From NCBI GenBank assembly GCA_035516035.1, contig DATJAS010000064.1, forward strand, positions 1 to 31,309: a stretch of 31,309 nucleotides of DNA, read 5' to 3'. Source of the DNA: Fen-1273 sp035516035 (GTDB taxonomy: Bacteria > Bacteroidota > Ignavibacteria > UBA10030 > UBA6906). Positions 15,179 to 22,658 of this stretch are shown one piece after another. The notes beneath the pieces are model-generated. The model saw nothing but the letters and a program-made list of their open reading frames with translations, had not been told where the DNA came from and did no database searches. Every line of letters starts with the position of its first letter. The stretch's first letter is position 1. Position numbers and translations under genes: made by a program.

Positions 15179-17737
15179 ATGCCCTCGGACGACCAACATA
15201 ATCCAGGCGACTCCGCACGCAAGCAACTCCTGGAGGAGATCCGCAAGCGCGCCGAAGAAGCGGAGATGAAGCGTCTCGAGGAGGAGGACCGGAGCCGCAC
15301 GGGCCGCCGCGACGTCGATCCCCTCAAGAGCAAATCCCCCGCACCGTTTCCCGTTCCCGCCGCCGAGACCCCCGCGGCGGGGAACAAAGCCGCCATGGAG
15401 CAGAAGATCCTCGTGCTGCGCGAGCGCCTGCACAGCGCTCTTGAACGCGGCAAGGCGGAAAAGGCCGCGGAGCTCTTCGCCGAGCTGAGCCGCCTGAACC
15501 CGGAAGACCCCGGGCTCGCCGATCTGAGGGGGCGCCTGGAAATCCTGCAGGAAGAACGGGCCAGAGTCCGCGAACGGGAGCAGACGCGGGCCGTTTTCAC
15601 GCCTCCTCCCGAGCCCTCGCCGGAGCGGAGCCCCGAGCGGGCGGAACAGCCGCCGGAGCCTCCTCCACCCCCCCCGCGCCCCCAGCCGCGTCCCCCCGCC
15701 GAAGACAGGGCGGAGCGGGAGAAACGCCGCAGGAAGGTCGCCGACATGATGGATGCGGCGAACACCTACTACCAGCAGGAGAAATACGACAAGGCCCTCA
15801 CGTACGTGGGGGAGGTGCTGAACCTCGACCCTTCCAACGGCGAGGCGACGACGCTCCGCGCGCAGATCATGAAGGCGCGCGATCTCGGGGAACGAGTGAG
15901 GCAGGAGGACGAGGAGCGCCGGGCGATGGAGAACGCCGGCGGCGGCTCCAAGCGGCGCCAGAGGAATGAGCCCGCCGCTCCCTCCTCGGGTCGCCCCACG
16001 GATTTCTGGGGGGCGTCGCTCAACCAGAAGCTCGAATCGGATTACGACATCGTCCCCGAGGAGAAGGGTCCGGTCGGTCCGCCGCCGCTTCCCCTTTCGC
16101 AGCGCGTCGCCAACAGGCTCTCGCAGGTCCATATCCCCGTCAAGCCCGTGCTGACCGTCGCCGCGGCGGCCGTCCTTGCGCTCGCGGTCTGGCTCCTGGT
16201 GGACTATATCAGGAACAGCGTCTCCCCCGCCCGGTATTCCGTCCTGATCCTTCCCCCCGTGACGGCGGGTGACACGTCGCTGGAATATGTCGCGGCCGGA
16301 TTCTCGGAGGACGTGATCGCGGACATGGGCCGCATCAACGACATCCGTGTGATCAATCCGGCAACCGCCGACGCGTTCGGCGCTTCGACGGCTCCCCCCG
16401 GGCAGATCGCCCGCGCCCTCGGTGCAAACTATGTCCTCTCCTGGTCGATCGCCCGTGCGCCGGGGAGCTTCGACGTCCAGCTCACGTTTGCCGACACGCT
16501 GACGGGGAAGCGGCTCTGGGGATCCCAGTTCCACGTCTCGGAGCGGGAACTCTCCGCAACGCGCCCGGAAATCGTCCGCGGGATGGCGCAGGGAATGGGG
16601 GTCAAGGCGCTGACGGCTGATGGGGCGCCGATCAATGTCAGCGCGACCAACAACGCCGCCGCGTACGACGAGTACCTCAGGGGACGCTCGCTGCTTCGCT
16701 CCGGCGAGAGTTTCGCCCCCGAGGAGGCGCTGACGCTGTTCGACCAGGCGCTCCGTCTCGATCCCGACTTCGCCGAGGCACATGCCGCGGCCGCGTGGGC
16801 GCACATCCTCTCGTACGAGACCTCCGTGGAGATGCAGCAGTCGCACGTCGCCCAGGCGATCGTTGAAGTGCAGAAGGCGCTCTCGGGCGGTGCGAGGACG
16901 TCGGAGACATTCCGTGCCTGGGGACTCGCAGAGCAGTACCGGGGGGATTTTGACAACGCCATCGTCCGGCTCGAACAGGCCGTGGGGGTCTCTCCGAGCG
17001 ACGCGGAATCGCAGCGCCGGCTCGCCGTCGCGTACGCCGCGAAGGGACGGATCGACGACGCCGTCAAGGCGGCGCAGCGGAGCGTGGCGGACGACCCCGG
17101 CAACATCGCCGCCCATACGCTCCTGGGCGAAGTGGAGCAGTTCAGGGCGATCCACGAGTCCGACAACCGGGACGACTACCGTGCGGCCATGAAGGCGTAT
17201 GATCAGGGGATGAGGCTTGCCCGCGACAAGAGCGACTACGGGAGCGGGCTCTACGTGGAAGTCCTGGTCAACCTCGAGCAGATCGACCGGGTGACGGACA
17301 TCCTGCTCGACCGGACCGCACGCATGCGCGACAGCTACGTCGACTTTTACAAGCTGGGGCGCGTGCAGCAATCCGCGGGGAAGCCGATCGCCGAGTGGCA
17401 GCCGACGCTCGTCCGCGCGCGGGACATTCTCACGACCCACCTCGAAGCCCAGCCGGACGATGCCGTGGCGCAGGCGTACCTTGCGCTGGTGTACACGCGG
17501 CTCGGGACGTTCAAAGACGCGCTCGCCTCGAGCGCGCGGGCCCAGGCCGCAGCTCCCGGCGACAACGCTGTGCTCTACCTCACGTCACGGATGTACGCGC
17601 TCCAGAAGGACAAGAAAAAGGCGCTGGACTACCTGGCGAAGGCGGCCGGCCGGCGTTATTCGCTCGCGGCCGTGCTGGATATGGACTATTTCGGGCTCCA
17701 CGGCGACCCGGATTTCCTTGCCGCACTGAAGCGGTAA
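15179..17737 (+). CDS. Membrane protein with N-terminal TPR, TolB-like domain and C-terminal TPR array
   Basis: The protein has 852 residues. Residues 1-55 are charged and helical; a helical repeat (MEQKILVLRERLHSALERGKAEKAAELFAELSRLNPED) follows, then a Pro-rich linker. A TPR lies near 188-225 (YYQQEKYDKALTYVGEVLNLDPSN). One membrane span is at about 322-345 (VLTVAAAAVLALAVWLLVDYI). Outside the membrane a TolB N-terminal-like (COG5616-type) domain begins SVLILPPVTAGDTSLEYVAAGFSEDVIADM, then about ten TPR units run to the C-terminus. COG5616-TPR halves are usual in CadC- or cyclase-type regulators; here the cytosolic half is TPR instead, suggesting a scaffold linking cytosolic and periplasmic partners (inference). 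No ribosome site precedes the ATG. A very strong promoter does. Confidence 0.85.
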   Translation: MPSDDQHNPGDSARKQLLEEIRKRAEEAEMKRLEEEDRSRTGRRDVDPLKSKSPAPFPVPAAETPAAGNKAAMEQKILVLRERLHSALERGKAEKAAELFAELSRLNPEDPGLADLRGRLEILQEERARVREREQTRAVFTPPPEPSPERSPERAEQPPEPPPPPPRPQPRPPAEDRAEREKRRRKVADMMDAANTYYQQEKYDKALTYVGEVLNLDPSNGEATTLRAQIMKARDLGERVRQEDEERRAMENAGGGSKRRQRNEPAAPSSGRPTDFWGASLNQKLESDYDIVPEEKGPVGPPPLPLSQRVANRLSQVHIPVKPVLTVAAAAVLALAVWLLVDYIRNSVSPARYSVLILPPVTAGDTSLEYVAAGFSEDVIADMGRINDIRVINPATADAFGASTAPPGQIARALGANYVLSWSIARAPGSFDVQLTFADTLTGKRLWGSQFHVSERELSATRPEIVRGMAQGMGVKALTADGAPINVSATNNAAAYDEYLRGRSLLRSGESFAPEEALTLFDQALRLDPDFAEAHAAAAWAHILSYETSVEMQQSHVAQAIVEVQKALSGGARTSETFRAWGLAEQYRGDFDNAIVRLEQAVGVSPSDAESQRRLAVAYAAKGRIDDAVKAAQRSVADDPGNIAAHTLLGEVEQFRAIHESDNRDDYRAAMKAYDQGMRLARDKSDYGSGLYVEVLVNLEQIDRVTDILLDRTARMRDSYVDFYKLGRVQQSAGKPIAEWQPTLVRARDILTTHLEAQPDDAVAQAYLALVYTRLGTFKDALASSARAQAAAPGDNAVLYLTSRMYALQKDKKKALDYLAKAAGRRYSLAAVLDMDYFGLHGDPDFLAALKR

Positions 17738-17877
17738 CCCCTCTCTCTCGCCGCACCTGCCCGACGGCTCATCCGGGTCTGTCGAATCGTCAGGCGGCGC
17801 TCACATTGATGCGTTCCTCCCCGATTTTTCATGACAGAGTGTGAATGTGACGCTCGTCAGCTTCTCCTCCCGTTGCG

Positions 17878-17906
17878 TTGACAATCAAGGGGTCAATGGA
17901 TATATT
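17878..17906 (+). promoter_or_regulatory. Near-consensus promoter of the coiled-coil TPR gene
   Basis: TTGACA (17878-17883), 17 bases, then TATATT (17901-17906), again preceded by TGGA. It has the same architecture as the promoter at 15091. The rest of the gap 17738-17944 shows no gene or hairpin. Confidence 0.85.
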
Positions 17907-17944
17907 GGCTACACTGGAGTAATAGGTTGTAACGGTTCTTCCAA

Positions 17945-20542
17945 GTGACGGCCGTGCCTGACCTCGACGACGCAACACGACAGGAGCAAAGGAAAAAGGC
18001 GGGCGACTTCCTGAAGATGGCCGACAAGCTCTTCAAGGGGTCGGACTACGAGGGAGCGGTACGTCTCGTCCAGCTTGCGATGCAGACTGATCCGCACAAT
18101 CCGTACGCGGTGGCGTACATGGAGCGGATCAAGTTTGCGATAGAGCAGCGCGACAGCAAGCGGGAGCCCGGGGCCCAGACGCCCGAATCGGCGACGGCCC
18201 CTGCGGGCCCGCCCCAGTCTGCGAGCGCTCCCCCGAGACCCGGTCCTTCGGGAGTTCAGCCTCGCCAGGCGACGCCTCCGCCGCCGGCCTCTTCCCCCGG
18301 TCCACGGCCGGCCCCCCCCGCGTCATCTGTGGGTCCGCGGCAGGTCTCCCCCCCGCAGCGCCCCGCCCAGTCGGCTGCCCCACCCGCACCCCCGCCGGGC
18401 AAGGCCGCTTCGACTCCCACGCCTCCGCCCCCGGTCCGCCGCGACACCGTTCCTCCCAGGACGCCGGCGCAGCAGCGCATCGACCCCGCCGAGCTGCAGC
18501 GCAGGCAGCTCGATGAGGAGGCGCGCCGTTACGCCATCGCGGAGGCGAAACGGAAGGCGGAAGAGGAGCAGCGCAAGAAGCTCGAGGAGGAAGCGCACCG
18601 GAAGGCCGAGGAGGAGGCATCGCGCAAGATCGCCGAGGCTCACCGCAAGCTCGAAGAGGAACGGCGGCGCCTGGAGGAAGAGAACCACGCCCGCATGGAA
18701 GCGGAGCAGGCGCGCCGCCGGGAGGAGGACGCACGCAAGAAGCGGGAGGATGAGGAGCGGCGCCGGCTCGAGGACGAGGAGAAGAAGCGGATCCAGGAGG
18801 AAGCCCGCAAGAGCCTGGAAGAGGAGCGCCGCCGCCTGGAGGCGGAGACGCTCAAGAAGCTCGAGACCGAACGGAAGAAAATCGAGGAGGAGATGCTGGG
18901 CCGCCTCAGGGTGGAGCGGGAGAAGCTCGAGGAGATGCAGCGGCAGGAGCGGGAGGCGGCCGAGGCAAAACGCCGGGCGGAGGAAGCGAAGCTGAAGGCG
19001 ATCGAGGAGGAAACGCGCCGCCGCCTGGAGGAAGAGCGGAAGAAGATCGAAGAGGAAATGGCCGCGCGCGCCGCCGAGGAACGGCAGCGCATCGAGGAGC
19101 TCCACCGGAAAGAGGAGGAGGCGGCGGAGAAGCGGCGCAAGGCCGAGGAGGATCGTCTCAGGAAAGTCGCGATGGAGGCGGAACGGCGCCTGGAGGAAGA
19201 GCGCCGCCGGCTCGCCGAAGAGAAGAAGAAGGTCGAAGAACAGCTCCGCCGCCAGATGGAGGAGGAGCGGGTGCGCGCCGAGGAGGTGCGCAGGAAGCAG
19301 CTCGAGCAGGAAGCCGAAGCCCGGCGAATCGTCGAAGAACAGGCCAAGCGGAAGGTCGAGGAGGAGTACCAGAAACGCCTGGCGGAGGAGAAGGAGCGGC
19401 TTGCCGAAGAGCAGCGGCGGCAGTACGAGGAGGAACGGAAGAAGATCGAAGAAGAGGCGCGGCGGAAGGTGGAAGAGGACCAGCGCCGCCGCGAGGAAGA
19501 GGAGCGTCTCCGCGAGGAGGAGGAAGCCCGCGAGGCGCAGGAGGAGGAACGCCGCCGCCGCGACGAGGAGGAGGCCGAGCGGCGCCGCCAGGAAGAGGAG
19601 ACCAGACAGTATGAGGAAGCCGTCCGCCAGGCGATCGAGGAGGGGCGGCGGCTCGCGCAGGCGAAGAAGATCCGCGCCTACCTGGAGCGGGGGAAGGAGT
19701 TTGTCGCCCTCGCGCAGTTTGAGGAGGCGCTGAAGGAAGTGACGAAGGTCTTCCGGCTCGACCCGACAAACGTCGAGGCGAGGGAATTCGAGCAGACCGT
19801 CTACGCGTCGCGCGACGAGTTCACGCGCAGGGAAGACGAGGCGCGGGCGGTGCAGGAAGAGCAGCGCAGGAAAGTGGAGGAGCTCCAGCGGAAGCTCGCA
19901 GAGCAGGCGAGGATGGAGGAGGAGCTCGAGCAGCAGCGGGCGATCCGGGAGGCGAAAATCGCGGGCTGCCTCCAGAAGACGCGGGACTATATCCGCGACG
20001 GCATGTACGACAAGGCGCTCACGGAGATCGAGACGGTGTATGCCATGGACCCCGGCAACGCCGAGGCGCGCGAATACGAGCAGAGCGTGCTGACCATCCA
20101 GCGGAAGGCCGAGGAGGCGCGCGCGGTGTCCGAGCAGCGCTCGCAGCAGGGAGACGCGTGGCACAAGGAGGAGGAGGAACGCCAGAAGGCGGCGGACGAG
20201 GGGCGCGAGGTCCTGCGCCGGGAGTCGGCGAATACCTACCGGGCGATGCTGCGGCAGGCCTGGGCCGGCGGCGAGCCGGTCACGGAGGACCGTTCAATGC
20301 TCGACGTCGTCCGGCTCTCGCTCGGCATCCCGGAGAGCGAGCACAGGAAGATCGAACACGAGGTGCAGGTCGAGACGTACACCGAGGCGCTCCGTGCCGC
20401 CTGGAAATCGGGCGCCATGTCCACCGACGATCTCAGCACGGTCGAACAGCTCCGCAAGCTCTTCTCGATCTCGCGGGAAGAGGATTCGACGATCCAGTCC
20501 GCAATCAAGTCCGAGCTCGGCGGCGACGGCCGCGGCTCCTGA
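17945..20542 (+). CDS. Giant TPR / coiled-coil protein with a duplicated C-terminal module
   Basis: The protein has 865 residues, starting at GTG 17945 (or GTG 17954), with no ribosome site. Order of parts: a TPR-like N-terminus (FLKMADKLFKGSDYEGAVRLVQLAMQTDPHNP, about 23-54); a Pro-rich linker to about 180; a Glu/Arg/Lys coiled coil about 186-560 with no break; a TPR near 577-610 (FVALAQFEEALKEVTKVFRLDPTN); a second near 675-715 (DGMYDKALTEIETVYAMDPGN). Two copies of a 47-residue module then follow, from Tyr765 and Tyr812, sharing Y-x3-LR-x-AW-x2-G and a later I-x3-E. No signal peptide or membrane span is visible, so it is probably cytosolic. The coiled coil could form a rod some 50 nm long. 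It follows the membrane TPR gene in the same direction under a twin promoter. Function unknown. Confidence 0.82.
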   Translation: MTAVPDLDDATRQEQRKKAGDFLKMADKLFKGSDYEGAVRLVQLAMQTDPHNPYAVAYMERIKFAIEQRDSKREPGAQTPESATAPAGPPQSASAPPRPGPSGVQPRQATPPPPASSPGPRPAPPASSVGPRQVSPPQRPAQSAAPPAPPPGKAASTPTPPPPVRRDTVPPRTPAQQRIDPAELQRRQLDEEARRYAIAEAKRKAEEEQRKKLEEEAHRKAEEEASRKIAEAHRKLEEERRRLEEENHARMEAEQARRREEDARKKREDEERRRLEDEEKKRIQEEARKSLEEERRRLEAETLKKLETERKKIEEEMLGRLRVEREKLEEMQRQEREAAEAKRRAEEAKLKAIEEETRRRLEEERKKIEEEMAARAAEERQRIEELHRKEEEAAEKRRKAEEDRLRKVAMEAERRLEEERRRLAEEKKKVEEQLRRQMEEERVRAEEVRRKQLEQEAEARRIVEEQAKRKVEEEYQKRLAEEKERLAEEQRRQYEEERKKIEEEARRKVEEDQRRREEEERLREEEEAREAQEEERRRRDEEEAERRRQEEETRQYEEAVRQAIEEGRRLAQAKKIRAYLERGKEFVALAQFEEALKEVTKVFRLDPTNVEAREFEQTVYASRDEFTRREDEARAVQEEQRRKVEELQRKLAEQARMEEELEQQRAIREAKIAGCLQKTRDYIRDGMYDKALTEIETVYAMDPGNAEAREYEQSVLTIQRKAEEARAVSEQRSQQGDAWHKEEEERQKAADEGREVLRRESANTYRAMLRQAWAGGEPVTEDRSMLDVVRLSLGIPESEHRKIEHEVQVETYTEALRAAWKSGAMSTDDLSTVEQLRKLFSISREEDSTIQSAIKSELGGDGRGS

Positions 20543-20544
20543 CG

Positions 20545-21423
20545 CTACGCCGCCCCCGCCCGCGCAATCCTCCGCCTGAGCGGGCCTCTCCTGTACGCCA
20601 CGCAGCACCCCCAGAGGAGGTTCATCCCTCCGATATTGATCACCAGGTACGCGTCCAGAGCCCCGGCGACCGAACACGCCGTCAGGAGGAACAGCTCCGT
20701 CCCCAGCCCGAGGAACCCCGAGAGGCGGACGCCGGTCGCGTCGCCGTACCAGAGCTTCGCACCGGCCGGCGTGAGGGGCGCTCTCCCCAGCGCAAATGAG
20801 TCGAGGCGCGCCATGAGCCGGTCCTGCCAGCCGTAGAGAAGGAGGAACGTCCTGTGGAGGGCAGCGGTGAGCGGATCCTCGGTCTGGTCCTCCGCGATAA
20901 GCTCCTCCGACGTCCGGTTGCCCGCGTACGCGCTCCGGAGATGGAGGAACGACGCCTGGTAGAAGACGTGGTACGACACACGGAGCGAGGTCCCGAGAAA
21001 CGCCAGTGCGCACAGGAGGGGCGCCCGGGCGCCGGTCCCGTGCCGGAGCATCGCCGCGGCGATTGCGGCGAACACGGCGAGGTTGACGGCGAAGTCGCCG
21101 ATCGAATCGAGGAATCTCCCCGCCCGGCTGAACATCCCTTTGGCCCTGGCAAGCTGGCCGTCGGCCGAGTCGAGCAGGTCTTTGAGCGTGACGCAGAGTC
21201 CCGCGGCGACCGTGAGCTGCGGCGTCCCGGGGAAGTAGAGGAGTGCGGCGACGAGACCCGCCGCCGTCGCAGCCAGCGTTACCTGGTTGGGGGTAACCGC
21301 CGTGCGGTAGAGGAGGCGCACGAGAATGCCCGCGGCGGGACGGAGCACGTACGTGTTGATCAGCTCGTCGGAGGCGTCCGATTTTACCGATGCGCTGTAC
21401 GAATACCCGTTCACTGCCGTCAA
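20545..21423 (-). CDS. CDP-alcohol phosphatidyltransferase family membrane protein
   Basis: The protein has about 292 residues when read from a TTG at 21423, which has GGGGGAG six bases upstream; the frame is open to a TTG at 21483. The family's active-site signature is complete: DGQLAR, then Gly, then LDSIGD (pattern DG-x2-AR-x8-G-x3-D-x3-D). Around it are five to six membrane segments. These enzymes join a CDP-activated alcohol or diacylglycerol to a second alcohol to make phospholipids at the inner membrane; the acceptor cannot be assigned here. The spacing between the signature and the C-terminal hydrophobic segments is longer than in PgsA, with an extra charged region near NRTSEELIAEDQTEDP. 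The gene ends two bases from the coiled-coil gene's end and diverges from phosphofructokinase. Confidence 0.85.
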   Translation of the reverse strand: MTAVNGYSYSASVKSDASDELINTYVLRPAAGILVRLLYRTAVTPNQVTLAATAAGLVAALLYFPGTPQLTVAAGLCVTLKDLLDSADGQLARAKGMFSRAGRFLDSIGDFAVNLAVFAAIAAAMLRHGTGARAPLLCALAFLGTSLRVSYHVFYQASFLHLRSAYAGNRTSEELIAEDQTEDPLTAALHRTFLLLYGWQDRLMARLDSFALGRAPLTPAGAKLWYGDATGVRLSGFLGLGTELFLLTACSVAGALDAYLVINIGGMNLLWGCCVAYRRGPLRRRIARAGAA

Positions 21424-21488
21424 TGCGGTCTCCCCCGTGCGGTGCCCGAGGAAGATGGTATGCCCAATTCGGGCGGGAATCAAGCGTC

Positions 21489-21517
21489 TTTAGAATGTCG
21501 TCCATATTCCGTATATT
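21489..21517 (+). promoter_or_regulatory. Possible promoter of the phosphofructokinase gene
   Basis: TTTAGA (21489-21494), 17 bases, TATATT (21512-21517). The -35 box matches consensus at four of six positions. Confidence 0.4.
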
Positions 21518-21571
21518 GCACGGGTAAAGCGCCCACACCCACACGACACGAAGGAGCGTCTCACTCTTCCA

Positions 21572-22657
21572 ATGAAACTCCAGCGCATAGGGATACTTAC
21601 GGGCGGCGGCGATTGCCCCGGCCTGAACGCCGTCATTCGCAGCATCGCGAAGCCGGCCATGAGCTACTACAACGCCAAGGTCATCGGCATCCTTGACGGG
21701 TACGAGGGATTGGTGGAAGGCCGGCACCGCGAGTTGACCCCCCTCGACGTGCTGGGGATCATCAACCAGGGAGGGACGATACTCGGGACGTCGAACAAAG
21801 GGGACCCGTTTCACTTCCCGATGGGGGAGCGGGGCAACCTGAAGATCGTCGACGCCTCGCAGCAGGTCGTCGACCACTACAGGAACCTGAAGCTCGACGC
21901 GCTGGTGACGATCGGGGGAGACGGCACGCAGATCATCGCCCACAAGCTTGCGGCGATGGGGCTCAACATCATCGGCGTCCCCAAGACGATCGACAACGAC
22001 CTCGAGGCGACGGAGGTCACGTTCGGGCACGATTCCGCCGTCGCGGTGGCGACCGAGGCGATCGACCGGCTCCAGACGACCGCGTCCGCCCACCACAGGG
22101 TGATGGTGATGGAGACGATGGGGCGCTACGCCGGGTGGATCGCGCTCGGGGCGGGCGTTGCGGGGGGCGCGGACATCGTCCTGATCCCCGAGATATCGTT
22201 CTCGTGGGACAGGATATTCGAAGCGGTGCTCAAGAGGAGCAAGGGGGCGAAATTCAGCATCGTCTGCATCGCCGAGGGGGCAAAGCCGAGCGGCGGCGAT
22301 ATCTCCGTGCGGGAAATGGACAAGAAGCGGACGGATCCCGTCAGGCTGGGGGGTATCGGCGAGCTGGTGGCGAAGCGGATCGAGGACGAGACCGGGCTTG
22401 AGACCCGCGTCACGGTCCTCGGGCACGTGCAGCGGGGCGGAAGCCCGACGCCGTTCGACAGGATTCTCGCGACGCGCTTCGGCACCGTTGCCCTCCAGGC
22501 GATGTCGAACGGGGAGTTCGACGTCATGACGAGCCTCAGGCAGAACAACGTCACGACGGTGCCACTTGCCAGCGCGGTGGGGCGCCAGCGGCTCGTGCCC
22601 CCCGATTCCCAGCTGATCTTCGCCGCGAAAGCCGTCGGCACCTGCCTGGGGGACTGA
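21572..22657 (+). CDS. pfkA: 6-phosphofructokinase, Gly/Lys-type active site
   Basis: The 361-residue enzyme phosphorylates fructose 6-phosphate in glycolysis. The start of the fold is ILTGGGDCPGLNAVIRS. The phosphoryl-donor motif is IGGDGT (114-119), the catalytic segment is PKTIDND (137-143), with the base Asp141, and the substrate-binding region is METMGRYAGWIAL. Gly118 is typical of ATP enzymes, while Lys138 occurs in pyrophosphate enzymes and in some ATP enzymes (E. coli positions 104 and 124). The combination most likely means ATP as donor (family knowledge). It is longer than E. coli PfkA (320), partly through an insert around HFPMGERGNLKIVD. AAGGAG lies 15 bases upstream, rather far. 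The next gene converges with a one-base gap. Confidence 0.93.
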   Translation: MKLQRIGILTGGGDCPGLNAVIRSIAKPAMSYYNAKVIGILDGYEGLVEGRHRELTPLDVLGIINQGGTILGTSNKGDPFHFPMGERGNLKIVDASQQVVDHYRNLKLDALVTIGGDGTQIIAHKLAAMGLNIIGVPKTIDNDLEATEVTFGHDSAVAVATEAIDRLQTTASAHHRVMVMETMGRYAGWIALGAGVAGGADIVLIPEISFSWDRIFEAVLKRSKGAKFSIVCIAEGAKPSGGDISVREMDKKRTDPVRLGGIGELVAKRIEDETGLETRVTVLGHVQRGGSPTPFDRILATRFGTVALQAMSNGEFDVMTSLRQNNVTTVPLASAVGRQRLVPPDSQLIFAAKAVGTCLGD

Positions 22658-22658
22658 C

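Noticed and set aside
15077..17440. A 787-residue minus frame opposite the TolB-like gene
   Set aside because: Low-complexity, no family features, and it runs across the lemA promoter; a GC-rich shadow frame.
18323..20164. A 613-residue open frame on the minus strand inside the coiled-coil gene
   Set aside because: It is Leu/Arg-rich mirror sequence of the repetitive E/K/R codons, with no ribosome site; the plus frame has TPR units and a promoter.
20294..22426. A 710-residue minus frame opposite phosphofructokinase
   Set aside because: Overlaps three well-supported genes, no motifs.
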